64,000 nucleotides of DNA from Aquabacterium sp029268225 (GTDB lineage: Bacteria; Pseudomonadota; Gammaproteobacteria; Burkholderiales; Burkholderiaceae_C), in assembly GCF_037482285.1 (NCBI RefSeq), contig NZ_JBBEYB010000011.1, forward strand, positions 1 through 64,000, given 5' to 3'. The notes beneath the pieces are model-generated. The model was given only the letters and a program-made list of their open reading frames with translations. It did not search any database and had not been told where the DNA came from. Positions within the stretch are counted from its first letter, which is position 1; each line of letters starts with the position of its first letter. The translations under genes and the position numbers were made by a program. This document shows positions 52,170-61,320 of this stretch, one piece after another.

Positions 52170-54470
52170 CTATGCGTAGTGTGGCCCAGCTTGTGGTGTT
52201 TCTGATGAAAGCTTTGAAAATGATAGCGAAACTTGAGCCCCTCTCGGCTCAGAAATGGGGCCTGCGTCCCCTGTGCCTGGGGGTGTGCCCCCTGCAGATC
52301 CCAGATTGCGAATGCGCACCAGGGCGCCGTGCTCGTCGGCGATCTTCTTGACCACCGCCAGACCCAGGCCCGTGCCCTTGGCCTTGGTGGTGATGTAGGG
52401 CTCGAAGGCGCGCTTGATGACTTTCTCGGGGAAGCCTGGACCGTTGTCTTGCACAGCCAGACGCACGGCGCGGACCTCGCCCGTCTCGTTCAAAGACACG
52501 TCGGTGCGCAGCACCACGCGTGGGACGTCGTTGGCGGGCGGGTGTTCTCCCACCGCATCCAGGGCGTTCTGGACCAGGTTGTGTACCACCTGACGCAGCA
52601 GCGCGGCGTCGCCCAGGATGTGCGGCAGATCAGGCCGCAGGTTCAACTGCACGGTGCCTTGTTCCAGAGCCTGGCCGTACAAGGCCATCACCTCGTTGAC
52701 CAGGGCGTTCAGGTCCAGAGGGGCCAGCTTTGCCGAGGGCAGGCGGGCATAGTCCCGGAACTCGTTGATCAGGGCCTTGAGCGCCTGAACCTGGGTCACG
52801 ATGGTGTCTGTCGAGCGTTGCAGCAGACTTTGCCCTGGCTCGTCCAGCTTGTCGTGCAGCTTCATCTGCAGGCGCTCGGCCGAGAGCTGGATGGGCGTGA
52901 GTGGGTTCTTGATTTCATGCGCCACGCGGCGAGCCACTTCGCTCCAGGCCTCCGCCCGTTGGGCGGACACGACCTCGGTGAGGTCGTCGAACACAATCAG
53001 GCGTTCGTCGGGGGGCAGGTCGGCACCCCGTACCAGCAGGGTCAGGGGCTCGGCGCTGCCAGGCAGTTGCAACTCGTAGGACTCCTGCCATTGCTGGCGT
53101 TCGCCGGGTGTGGGGTCATGGGCGTAGAGCTCGAAGCGTTGCGCCAGGCTGGCGGCGAAGCCGGCGAGTTCGGGTACGTCCGACAGTGGGCGTCCCCGGT
53201 ACACCGACAGCGGCAGACGCAGGATGCGGGTGGCGCCGGGGTTGACGGTTTCGATGCGACCATGGGCATCGAACACGATGACGCCAGCCGTCAGGTTGTC
53301 CATGATGGCCTGAAGGTGGGCACGTGCACTGTCGAGGTCATGCACGCTGCGATCGACCAGCGCTCGGGCGTCGGCCAACTGTTGCGTCATTTCCGCAAAG
53401 GCGCGGGTCAGTCCCCCCAGTTCGTCTTTCGAGGTGAAGACGGCCTTCGGTCGCAAATCGCCGCGTGCCACCTCCCCCACGCCCTCGGCCAGCAGCAACA
53501 GCGGGTGCGCCAGCTGTTGCCCCAGCGTGGCCGCGAGCAAGAAGGCACCGAACACCGCCAGGATCAGTGCCAGGGTGAGGGTGCCGATGTACATGCGCCG
53601 CAGGCCTTCGCGGCCCAATGCACGTTGCTGGTATTCGCTGTAGGCCGCCTGAACGTCCAGGGCGTTGCGCACAATTTCGGCAGGCAGTCGCTGGGTGACC
53701 ATCAGGTAGTGCCCCCGTGCCTGAAGCTGAAAGCTGCGGTCGGGCATCCAGGCGAGCGCCACGATGCGGGCGGAGTCGGGCATGGCCTCGTCATCGAGGT
53801 TTTCTACCTGGGCCATCACCCCTTTCTGTCGGGCATCCTGACGCCATGAGGGGCTCACGCGTTCGGTCATCAGCGGCACATCGCCTGCGCCGCCCGCGCT
53901 CCACTCGACCTGGCCACTTTCGCTGACCAGGCTCACGGTTTGTGCTCCCAGTTGTTCGCGCAGCCGCTCCAGCTCCAGCAGGCCGGGCAGTGTGTCTGGG
54001 TGGCTGCCCAAGCGGTCGGCCGCCACCTGGGTTTTGGTCGCGAGGTCTCGGGTCAGGCTGTCCAGGGTGTTGCGTCCGAGGTTCAGACCGGCTTCGAGCG
54101 CACCCTCCACCCGCACGTCAAACCAGGTCTCGATGCTGCGGGAGACGAACTGGTAAGACACGGTGTAGATCAGCACGCCAGGCAACAAGCCGACCAGGCC
54201 GAAGATGCCAGCGAGCTTCAGCAGCAAGCGACTGCCAAAGCGGCGCTGGCGCAGGCGTAGCACCAACCGGCCCAAGGCCAACAAGATGACCAGACCCAGC
54301 AGGGCGGCCGTGGCCACATTGCCCCAGAGCAGCCAGTTGAAGTACGGCTCCAGTTGTTCGCTGTTCTGGGTGGCCAGCACCAACAGAAAGGTCAGGACCA
54401 GGCCACCACCGAGCATGGCCACGCTGGCGATGATCCAGGTCCAGCGTTGGTTGAGTTTGAAGGCCGGCAT
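52170..54470 (-). CDS. NtrY-like membrane sensor histidine kinase
   Basis: The 766-residue kinase has several N-terminal membrane segments (near 12-33, 50-70 and 84-105, and a fourth near 297-317), a periplasmic sensing part, a HAMP domain near 318-370, a PAS domain near 380-500, the phosphoacceptor His518 in VAHEIKNPLTPIQLSAERLQ and a C-terminal HATPase with DNGPGFPEKVIKRAFEPYIT. This is the NtrY architecture. The signal is unknown; NtrY relatives respond to nitrogen, redox or envelope state. It lies between the DUF4390 gene and its response regulator. Confidence 0.9.
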   Translation of the reverse strand: MPAFKLNQRWTWIIASVAMLGGGLVLTFLLVLATQNSEQLEPYFNWLLWGNVATAALLGLVILLALGRLVLRLRQRRFGSRLLLKLAGIFGLVGLLPGVLIYTVSYQFVSRSIETWFDVRVEGALEAGLNLGRNTLDSLTRDLATKTQVAADRLGSHPDTLPGLLELERLREQLGAQTVSLVSESGQVEWSAGGAGDVPLMTERVSPSWRQDARQKGVMAQVENLDDEAMPDSARIVALAWMPDRSFQLQARGHYLMVTQRLPAEIVRNALDVQAAYSEYQQRALGREGLRRMYIGTLTLALILAVFGAFLLAATLGQQLAHPLLLLAEGVGEVARGDLRPKAVFTSKDELGGLTRAFAEMTQQLADARALVDRSVHDLDSARAHLQAIMDNLTAGVIVFDAHGRIETVNPGATRILRLPLSVYRGRPLSDVPELAGFAASLAQRFELYAHDPTPGERQQWQESYELQLPGSAEPLTLLVRGADLPPDERLIVFDDLTEVVSAQRAEAWSEVARRVAHEIKNPLTPIQLSAERLQMKLHDKLDEPGQSLLQRSTDTIVTQVQALKALINEFRDYARLPSAKLAPLDLNALVNEVMALYGQALEQGTVQLNLRPDLPHILGDAALLRQVVHNLVQNALDAVGEHPPANDVPRVVLRTDVSLNETGEVRAVRLAVQDNGPGFPEKVIKRAFEPYITTKAKGTGLGLAVVKKIADEHGALVRIRNLGSAGGTPPGTGDAGPISEPRGAQVSLSFSKLSSETPQAGPHYA

Positions 54471-54476
54471 GGGGCG

Positions 54477-55067
54477 TCAGCGTGCCGAGCTCACGCCCAC
54501 GCGCCGTTCGATCTGCAGCGTCCAGTCCGCCTGGCCGCCCAGTCCAATCTGCAAAGGCCGGGGCAATTCGTTGGCATCGAGTTGGAAGCGGAAGTCCACA
54601 TAGCAGTCGGCCGGGGTTGCATCGCCCAGTTGCTCGGCGATCAGCCAGCGGCTGCCCTGACGCAGCACCTCCAGGGCTTCACTGAGGCGGCTGTAGGGGC
54701 GACTGAAACCGTCAAAGTTCAGGCGCCACTGGCGCGTCAAAGGCTGGTAGGCCAGACGCCAGCGTCGGGTGGCCGAGGCAATGCGGCGGTCCGTCCAGTA
54801 CCAGCGCCTTTCAAACACCTCGGCTTGGGCCAAGAACACCACGGCAATCCCTTTGGAGAGCATTTGTTCCACGTCGCGGTGCAGGTCGAAGCGCACCTCG
54901 TAGCTGAGGATCAGTCCGTCTTCGTCTTGTTGGGCCACCAGGCGGGCCAGTTCCGCGCCGCTGTTGGCCCAGGCCGCCCACGCTCCACCGCCTGTGGAGG
55001 CCAGGGCGGCGGTCCACAGGGCAGAGGTGCTGCGGAGCAGCAGGTCTCGGCGGCGCATCACAGGCAT
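54477..55067 (-). CDS. DUF4390 family exported protein
   Basis: The 196-residue protein begins MPVMRRRDLLLRST with a following hydrophobic Ala-rich stretch, which looks like a signal peptide with a twin-arginine-like start. The mature part (DGLILSYEVRFDLHRDVEQ, VFLAQAEVFERRWYWTDRRI, LAYQPLTRQWRL) fits DUF4390, of unknown function, typically found next to NtrY-like kinases. It may sit in the periplasm and inform the sensor; this is inference. The start overlaps the rsmB stop as TGATG, with 55058 as an alternative. Confidence 0.85.
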   Translation of the reverse strand: MPVMRRRDLLLRSTSALWTAALASTGGGAWAAWANSGAELARLVAQQDEDGLILSYEVRFDLHRDVEQMLSKGIAVVFLAQAEVFERRWYWTDRRIASATRRWRLAYQPLTRQWRLNFDGFSRPYSRLSEALEVLRQGSRWLIAEQLGDATPADCYVDFRFQLDANELPRPLQIGLGGQADWTLQIERRVGVSSAR

Positions 55068-56416
55068 CAGGAACCCAGCGGGGACTTGCTCAGCAGAGCG
55101 TAGAAGAAGCCATCCCCACGGTCGCGGCCGGCGGGGTCCAAGTATTCGACCACAGGCAGCAGGTGGCCGGGCGCAGGGTGCGCCTGGGCGTCGGGTGTGC
55201 GTTGCAAAAATGCGTCGATGCGGTCCTGACCTTCCATTTTGAAGACCGAGCACGTGCAGTAGAGCAGGTGGCCGCCTGGTTTGAGCAGCGGCCACAGGGC
55301 GTTGAGGATGGCATCCTGGGTGTGCGCCAGGGCCGCGATGTCGGTCTCGCGCCGCAGCCAGCGCACGTCTGGATGGCGTCGCACGATGCCGGAGGCGCTG
55401 CAAGGCGCGTCCAGCAAGATGGCGTCAAAGGCCTGGCCGTCCCACCAGCTTTGCGGCTGGCTGGCATCGGCTGCCACGGTGCGCGCCTTCAATCCCAGGC
55501 GCTGCAAGGTGTCGTTCACACGGGCGAGGCGCTCGGGGTCAGCGTCCAGCGCGGTCACGTCCAGGTCGGCCAGTTCCAGCAGGTGAGCGGTTTTGCCACC
55601 CGGGGCCGCGCAGGCGTCGAGCACGCGGGCACCCGCAGGCAGCTTGTGCCCGCCGGCATACACGAGCAGGGGGGCTGCGATTTGAGCGGCTGCGTCCTGA
55701 ACCGAGACGTCGCCTTGGTCAAAGCCGGGCAGGCGTTGCACCGGCACACCATGGGGCAGCACGATGGGTTGAGGCTGATCGGGGCTGTCGACGGAGGCGG
55801 TGGTGAGGTTGGTCAGCAGGCCAGCTTCGCTCAGACGGATACGGTAGGCGGCGGTGCGGCCATGGCGCAGGTTGGCGCGCAGTGTCATGGGCGGCTGTTC
55901 CTGATTGGCCATCAGGATGGCTTGCCAGTGCTCGGGCCAGTCCTTTTGCAGGCGCTTGATCCACCATGCCGGATGGTTGAAGTGGGCGACTGGGTCATCG
56001 TCCAACTCCGCGAGCAAGGTGGCTTGCTCACGCAGGAAGCGGCGCAGCACGGCGTTGACCAGCCCGCTGGCTGGCTTGGCACGCCGCTTGGCAGCTTCCA
56101 CGGCCTGGTCCACCAGGGTGTGCGCGTTGTATTCGGGGCCGCAGGCCAGCGCCAGGGCGGACAGCAGCAGCCCATCGACCCAGGGCTGGGGGGCTTTGGG
56201 TACCAGGCGCAGACGCAGGGCTTGGGCGGTGCCCAGACGCCGCAGCACCGCGAACGACAGGGCTTGCACGCCGGGTCGCTCCGCCGTCTTGCGCGCGGCC
56301 AGCGCATCGGTCAGGGATTGGCCCTGACGCACCGCGGCCACCGCATCGGCGCAGCCGCTCAGCAGTTGCCACAGGGGCAGGGACTGGGGGGAAGAGGTCG
56401 AAACCGTTTTGCTCAT
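55067..56416 (-). CDS. rsmB: 16S rRNA (cytosine-967 C5) methyltransferase RsmB
   Basis: The 449-residue enzyme has a NusB-like N-terminal RNA-binding domain and a SAM-dependent methylase domain with DACAAPGGKTAHLLEL (SAM loop), DAPCSASGIVRRHPD (motif IV with one Cys) and LLYCTCSVFKMEG (motif VI with the catalytic Cys). The ATG at 56416 gives the usual length; the longer frame runs antisense to nothing useful and overlaps olsB. It is preceded by olsB and coupled to the DUF4390 gene. Confidence 0.94.
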   Translation of the reverse strand: MSKTVSTSSPQSLPLWQLLSGCADAVAAVRQGQSLTDALAARKTAERPGVQALSFAVLRRLGTAQALRLRLVPKAPQPWVDGLLLSALALACGPEYNAHTLVDQAVEAAKRRAKPASGLVNAVLRRFLREQATLLAELDDDPVAHFNHPAWWIKRLQKDWPEHWQAILMANQEQPPMTLRANLRHGRTAAYRIRLSEAGLLTNLTTASVDSPDQPQPIVLPHGVPVQRLPGFDQGDVSVQDAAAQIAAPLLVYAGGHKLPAGARVLDACAAPGGKTAHLLELADLDVTALDADPERLARVNDTLQRLGLKARTVAADASQPQSWWDGQAFDAILLDAPCSASGIVRRHPDVRWLRRETDIAALAHTQDAILNALWPLLKPGGHLLYCTCSVFKMEGQDRIDAFLQRTPDAQAHPAPGHLLPVVEYLDPAGRDRGDGFFYALLSKSPLGS

Positions 56417-56442
56417 GCCGCGCAGTCTATGCGCTGCCCGGC

Positions 56443-57297
56443 TCAGGCCCCCAGGAAGTGCTTGCGATACCGCGACGGCAGGTCGGCAATGCGCATCAAC
56501 ATCGGCAGGTCGGCGGTGTTGAAATCCGGGTCCCAGGCCGGTGCGCCCAGCACCTTGGCGCCCACACGCAGATAGCCCTTGATCAGTGCGGGCGGCTCGA
56601 CCTTCAGGTGGCGGTCCAGTTCGTCCACCGGCAGCGGCAGGCGTGGACGCACCTGCAGATCGATCGGGGCCAGGTGCGTCTGGCGCAACTGCTCCCACAG
56701 GCTGGCGGCCACGTGACCACCGTCGCGCATGCTGATGCTAGCGCAACCGATCATGGTGTCCAGATCGTTGCGCACCATGAACTCGGCCAACGCGCCCCAC
56801 AGCGCCATGATGGCGCCGCCGTTACGGTGGTCGGGGTGCACGCACGAGCGACCCAGCTCCACCATCTTGCCGCGCAGCGGGCGCAGGCGGGTCAGGTCAA
56901 ACTCAGTCTCACTGTACAGGCCGCCAATGCGCTTGGCCGATTCGGGCGTCAGCACACGGTAGGTGCCGATCACGGGGCCGGGTTCACCGGTGCCCGCCTC
57001 CAGGCGCACCAGCAGGTGCTCGCAATACGGATCGAACAGGTCGATGTCGTGACCGGCAGGGCTGCCGACGGGCACACTCAGGCGGGCGCCCATCTCCAGG
57101 GCGAAGACCTCGTACCTCAGACGCTGCGCGGCGAGAACATCTTCCGCAGTGCGTGCCCAAACGACTTCAATGCCTGGCCGTGTGCCGGCCTCGGGCGTCG
57201 ACCCCGGGTGAAGTGACCTCCGCGCGGCACGGGATTCGGCCGACAGGTGGGAAGACAGGTCTGCCATCGGCAGGGTCGGCAGGGGGAGGTCACGCAT
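56443..57297 (-). CDS. olsB: L-ornithine N-alpha-acyltransferase (OlsB)
   Basis: The 284-residue GNAT-fold enzyme transfers a 3-hydroxy fatty acyl group from acyl carrier protein to ornithine, the first step of ornithine lipid synthesis. RLRYEVFALEMGARL, VELGRSCVHPDHRNGGAIMA (acyl-carrier contact and catalytic part) and GCASISMRDGGHVAASLWEQ are characteristic. The start at 57297 has GGAGAG a few bases upstream. No olsA-like gene is seen next to it. A Pro- and Ala-rich N-terminal extension precedes the fold. Confidence 0.9.
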   Translation of the reverse strand: MRDLPLPTLPMADLSSHLSAESRAARRSLHPGSTPEAGTRPGIEVVWARTAEDVLAAQRLRYEVFALEMGARLSVPVGSPAGHDIDLFDPYCEHLLVRLEAGTGEPGPVIGTYRVLTPESAKRIGGLYSETEFDLTRLRPLRGKMVELGRSCVHPDHRNGGAIMALWGALAEFMVRNDLDTMIGCASISMRDGGHVAASLWEQLRQTHLAPIDLQVRPRLPLPVDELDRHLKVEPPALIKGYLRVGAKVLGAPAWDPDFNTADLPMLMRIADLPSRYRKHFLGA

Positions 57298-57417
57298 TGT
57301 CTCTCTCCAATCTCAGGTCTTTGTGGACATGACTGGACAGTTTTGACGCGTCCGGTGACGGTGCGGTGAACGTTGGATGACAGGCCCGTGACGAGCGCTT
57401 AGTACGTCCTATGAGAA

Positions 57418-57438
57418 ATCCCGACCGTCTGGCGGGAT
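57418..57438. other. Inverted repeat upstream of ptsI
   Basis: ATCCCG and CGGGAT form a perfect 6-base stem with a 9-base loop 22 bases before the ptsI start. It may affect translation or be a chance repeat. The whole 57298-57460 stretch should hold the divergent promoters of olsB and ptsI, but I see no convincing boxes. Confidence 0.3.
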
Positions 57439-57460
57439 GCAGGCTGATAGGATGGACGGT

Positions 57461-59287
57461 ATGAGCATCCAGATATTTGGCTTGCCGGTATCCCGCGGTG
57501 TGGCCATCGGTCGCGCGGTGCTGGTGGCCTCCAGCCGTATCGACGTGCCGCACGTCTTCATCGATCCCAGTCTGATCGATGGGGAGGTGGCGCGTCTGCT
57601 GGCGGCGCGCGATGGGGTGGCGGCCGAGTTTGATGTGCTCAAGCGCGATCTGCCGGCCGATGCCCCAGCCGAGTTGGCCGCGCTGCTGGATGTGCACCAC
57701 ATGCTCTTGCAGGACGATGCCCTGATCGGCGCCTCGGTCGACTGGATTCGTCAGCGCCATTACAACGCCGAATGGGCGCTGTCTGCCCAGCTGGAAGTGC
57801 TGGCGCGCCAGTTCGACGAGATGGAAGACGCCTACCTGCGTGAACGCAAGGCCGATCTGGAGCAGGTGGTCGAGCGTTTGCTGCGCAGCCTGGGCCGTGG
57901 GGCGCCGTCGGCGGTGCCCGAGCCGGGGCAAGGTGCTCACGACTTCGGGGGCGATGAGCCGCTGGTGCTGGTGGCCAGCGACATTGCGCCGGCCGACATG
58001 CTCAGCTTCAAGCGCAGTGTGTTCAAAGGTTTCGTCACCGATGTGGGCGGCAAGACCTCGCACACGGCCATCGTGGCGCGCAGCATGGACATTCCGGCTG
58101 TGGTGGGCGCGCGCCAGGCCAGCAACCTGATCCTTCAGGATGACTGCATCATCATCGATGGCGATGCCGGCCTGGTGATCGTGGATCCCTCGCCCATCGT
58201 GCTGGAGGAGTACCGCTTCCGCCAGCGCCAAAGTGAGTTGGAGCGCAGCCGCCTCGCGCGCTTGCGCCACACGCCGGCCGTCACGCTCGATGGCGAGCGC
58301 GTCGAGTTGGTGGCCAACATCGAGATGCCTGAAGACGCGCCCGCCGCCCTGGAAGCCGGGGCCGTGGGCGTGGGCCTGTTCCGCAGCGAGTTTCTGTTCA
58401 TGAACCGCGGCGGCGACCTGCCCGACGAGGAAGAGCAGTACGACGCCTACCGCCGTGCGGTCGAGGCCATGAAGGGCCTGCCTGTCACCATCCGCACGGT
58501 CGACATCGGCGCCGACAAGCCCCTGGAGGGCATGACGCCATCTGAGTTGCGCCATGAATCGGTGCTCAACCCCGCCTTGGGCCTGCGCGCCATCCGCTGG
58601 AGTTTGTCTGAGCCCAGCATGTTCCGCCGGCAATTGCGGGCTTTGTTGCGCGCAGCTGCTCACGGCCCGGTCAAGGTCATGATCCCGATGCTGAGCAATC
58701 TGCGCGAGATCCGTCAGACCCTGGAGCACATCGAACACGCACGCCGGCAACTGGCAGAGGCAGGCAAGCCCTTCGGCGAGGTGGAGATCGGCGCCATGAT
58801 TGAGGTGCCTGCGGCCGCGTTGACCTTACCGGTGTTCCTGCGCCACTTCGATTTCATCTCCATTGGCACCAACGACCTGATTCAGTACACGCTGGCCATC
58901 GACCGGACAGATGAGGAGGTCTCCCACCTCTATGATCCGTGGAACCCGGCTGTGCTCAGCCTGATCCAGTCTTCGATTGCGCAGGCGCGTGCCGCCGGCA
59001 AGGGGGTGAGCGTGTGCGGTGAAATGGCGGGTGATCCGGCTTTCACCGAGTTGTTGCTGGCCATGGGGTTGCGCATGTTCTCAATGCACCCCACCCAAAT
59101 TGCGTCGGTCAAGCAGCGTGTCTTGCGGGTGGACACACGCCGCCTCGCACCCCTGGTGCCCGAGGTGCTGGCCAGCGATGACCCGGAAGCGGCCTGCGGC
59201 GAGTTGTTTGCCACCGTGCATCGCGGGGGCACCTCGGCGCCAGTGGCGTGGTCACCCGCTTCCGCGGAGATGCGCCAGAGCGCCTGA
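57461..59287 (+). CDS. ptsI: Phosphoenolpyruvate-protein phosphotransferase (enzyme I)
   Basis: The 608-residue cytoplasmic enzyme takes phosphate from phosphoenolpyruvate to His201 in GGKTSHTAIVAR and passes it to HPr. SRGVAIGRAVLV at the start, VGVGLFRSEFLFMNR in the PEP-binding barrel, and FISIGTNDLIQYTLAIDR and SVCGEMAGDP near the end are hallmarks. In Burkholderiales the system usually serves nitrogen or polymer regulation, not sugar uptake, and ptsI mostly follows ptsH. Here no ptsH or EIIA gene lies upstream. The ATG at 57461 is favoured over 57437 and 57452. Confidence 0.94.
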   Translation: MSIQIFGLPVSRGVAIGRAVLVASSRIDVPHVFIDPSLIDGEVARLLAARDGVAAEFDVLKRDLPADAPAELAALLDVHHMLLQDDALIGASVDWIRQRHYNAEWALSAQLEVLARQFDEMEDAYLRERKADLEQVVERLLRSLGRGAPSAVPEPGQGAHDFGGDEPLVLVASDIAPADMLSFKRSVFKGFVTDVGGKTSHTAIVARSMDIPAVVGARQASNLILQDDCIIIDGDAGLVIVDPSPIVLEEYRFRQRQSELERSRLARLRHTPAVTLDGERVELVANIEMPEDAPAALEAGAVGVGLFRSEFLFMNRGGDLPDEEEQYDAYRRAVEAMKGLPVTIRTVDIGADKPLEGMTPSELRHESVLNPALGLRAIRWSLSEPSMFRRQLRALLRAAAHGPVKVMIPMLSNLREIRQTLEHIEHARRQLAEAGKPFGEVEIGAMIEVPAAALTLPVFLRHFDFISIGTNDLIQYTLAIDRTDEEVSHLYDPWNPAVLSLIQSSIAQARAAGKGVSVCGEMAGDPAFTELLLAMGLRMFSMHPTQIASVKQRVLRVDTRRLAPLVPEVLASDDPEAACGELFATVHRGGTSAPVAWSPASAEMRQSA

Positions 59288-59327
59288 AGCATGGTCCCAC
59301 GCGCAGGCGTGAGCACCACACCCGGGG

Positions 59328-61265
59328 TCACCGCTCGCCCAGTTGCTCCCAGCGCTCCAGCAAGACCAGCAGCTCTTCGTCGATCGCCTCGACGCGGGCA
59401 TGCATGGCGGCCACGTTGGCGCCTTCCTTGCGGTAGATGTCCGGGTCGGCCAGTTGCCGGTTGAGTTCGGCCTGTTCGGTTTCCAGTGCCTCAATGCGGC
59501 CGGGCAACTCGTCGAGTTCGCGCTGCTCCTTGTAGCTGAGCTTGCGCTTGGGTTGCGCCACCACCGGTGTCGCTGCAGGCGCGGCTGGGGACGTGTCCGG
59601 TGCCACCGTCACGGGGGTACGGCTGTCGGCGGCGCCGCCCTGTTTCGTGGCCGAAGCAATCGAGGCGGCACCCGGCTTGCCCGCCGCCAGGGCCTGTGCA
59701 CGGCGTGACTGGATCAGCCAGTCTTCCACACCGCCTTCGTACTCGCGCCAGCGCCCGTCGCCTTCGGCGACCAAGGTGGAGGTGACCACGTTGTCGAGGA
59801 AGCGCCGGTCATGGCTGACCAGGAAGACGGTGCCTGGATAGTCGGCGAGCAGGTCTTCCAACAGGTCGAGCGTGTCGATGTCCAGGTCGTTGGTCGGTTC
59901 GTCGAGCACCAGCACGTTGCTGGGCTTGGCGAACAGACGCGCCAGCAACAGGCGGTTGCGCTCACCACCGCTGAGTGTGCGTACGGGCGAGTTGGCGCGT
60001 GCGGGCGCGAACAGGAAGTCCTGCAGATAGCCCATCACGTGCTTGCGTGAGCCGTTGATCTCGATCCACTCGCTGCCGGGGCTGATGAAATCGGCCAGCG
60101 TGGCGTCCAGATTGAGGTGGTCGCGCATCTGGTCGAAGTAGGCGACTTGCAGGTTGGCACCTTGCTTGACCGTGCCGCTGTCCGGGGCCAGCTCGCCCAG
60201 GATCATCTTCAGCAGCGTGGTCTTGCCCGCGCCGTTGGGCCCCACCAGGCCCACCTTGTCGCCGCGCAAGATGGTGCCGCTGAAATCGCGCACCACGGTG
60301 CGGCCGCCGAAGGCCTTGGAGACGTCTTCCAGCTCGGCCACGATCTTGCCGCTGCGGTCGCCTTGCGACACGTCCAGCTTGACGCGACCGATCACCTCAC
60401 GGCGCGCGGCGCGGGTGCTGCGCAATTCGTCCAGGCGCTTGATGCGGGCCACGGCGCGGGTGCGACGGGCTTCGACGCCCTTGCGGATCCAGATCTCTTC
60501 CTGGGCCAGCAGCTTGTCGAATTTGGCGTTGGTGACGGCCTCGTCGGCCAGCTGCTGGGCCTTGAGCCCCTGGTAGGCCGTGAAATTGCCGGGATAAGTG
60601 CGCAGCTCACCGCGGTCGAGCTCGACGATGCGCGTACAGACGTTGTCCAGGAAGGCGCGGTCGTGGGAAATCAGCACGATGGCGCCCTTGAAGGCCACCA
60701 GCAGCTCTTCCAGCCAGGCAATGGCGTCCAGGTCCAGGTGGTTGGTCGGCTCGTCGAGGAAGAGCACGTCCGGGCTGGCCACCAGCGCACGCGCCAGGGC
60801 CACGCGCTTCTTGGTGCCGCCCGACAGGCCGTCGATCGGCAGGCTCGCATCCAGGCGCAGGCGCTGCAGGGTCTCGTCCACCCGTTGTTCCCAGTTCCAG
60901 CCATTGCGCGCTTCGATGAAGGTCATCAGGGCATCCAGATCGGCGCCTTCTTCGTGGGCCTCGAAGCGCTCACGGGCGGCCTTGACCTCGGCCAGACCCT
61001 CGCTGACGGTGCTGAACACGGTCGCGTCGTCGGCAAAGCTGGGCTCTTGCGGCACATAGGCGATGTCGATGCCGTTTTGCACCTGCAAGATCCCGTCGTC
61101 GGGCTTTTCCAGTCCGGCCATGATTTTCAGCAGCGAGGACTTGCCGGTGCCATTGCGGCCGATCAGGCCAACGCGTTCACCGGTTTCGAGCGCAAAGGCG
61201 GCGTGGTCGAGCAGGGCCACGTGGCCATAGGCCAGGCAGGCATCGCTCAGGGTCAAAAGAGCCAT
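59328..61265 (-). CDS. uup: ABC-F ATPase (Uup family)
   Basis: The 645-residue soluble protein has two ATPase domains: Walker A GRNGTGKSS with signature LSGGTKKR, and GPNGAGKTT with LSGGERNR. Between them lies the linker characteristic of ABC-F proteins. The C-terminal tail has a Pro/Ala-rich stretch and a coiled coil (ELDELPGRIEALETEQAELN), as in Uup. It acts on ribosomes or branched DNA rather than in transport; no membrane domain is present. The ATG at 61265 gives the family N terminus MALLTLSDACLAYG. Confidence 0.92.
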   Translation of the reverse strand: MALLTLSDACLAYGHVALLDHAAFALETGERVGLIGRNGTGKSSLLKIMAGLEKPDDGILQVQNGIDIAYVPQEPSFADDATVFSTVSEGLAEVKAARERFEAHEEGADLDALMTFIEARNGWNWEQRVDETLQRLRLDASLPIDGLSGGTKKRVALARALVASPDVLFLDEPTNHLDLDAIAWLEELLVAFKGAIVLISHDRAFLDNVCTRIVELDRGELRTYPGNFTAYQGLKAQQLADEAVTNAKFDKLLAQEEIWIRKGVEARRTRAVARIKRLDELRSTRAARREVIGRVKLDVSQGDRSGKIVAELEDVSKAFGGRTVVRDFSGTILRGDKVGLVGPNGAGKTTLLKMILGELAPDSGTVKQGANLQVAYFDQMRDHLNLDATLADFISPGSEWIEINGSRKHVMGYLQDFLFAPARANSPVRTLSGGERNRLLLARLFAKPSNVLVLDEPTNDLDIDTLDLLEDLLADYPGTVFLVSHDRRFLDNVVTSTLVAEGDGRWREYEGGVEDWLIQSRRAQALAAGKPGAASIASATKQGGAADSRTPVTVAPDTSPAAPAATPVVAQPKRKLSYKEQRELDELPGRIEALETEQAELNRQLADPDIYRKEGANVAAMHARVEAIDEELLVLLERWEQLGER

Positions 61266-61320
61266 GAAAGAAACGATCCAGAGAGGAAAAAGAAGGCGCC
61301 AGCACCGCTGACGCAGGTGC

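Noticed and set aside
52233..53849. Plus-strand open frame of 538 codons
   Set aside because: Antisense to the NtrY-like kinase and without protein features.
57290..58750. Minus-strand open frame of 486 codons
   Set aside because: Antisense to ptsI, which has all enzyme I motifs. The product is His/Gln/Ala-rich without domains.
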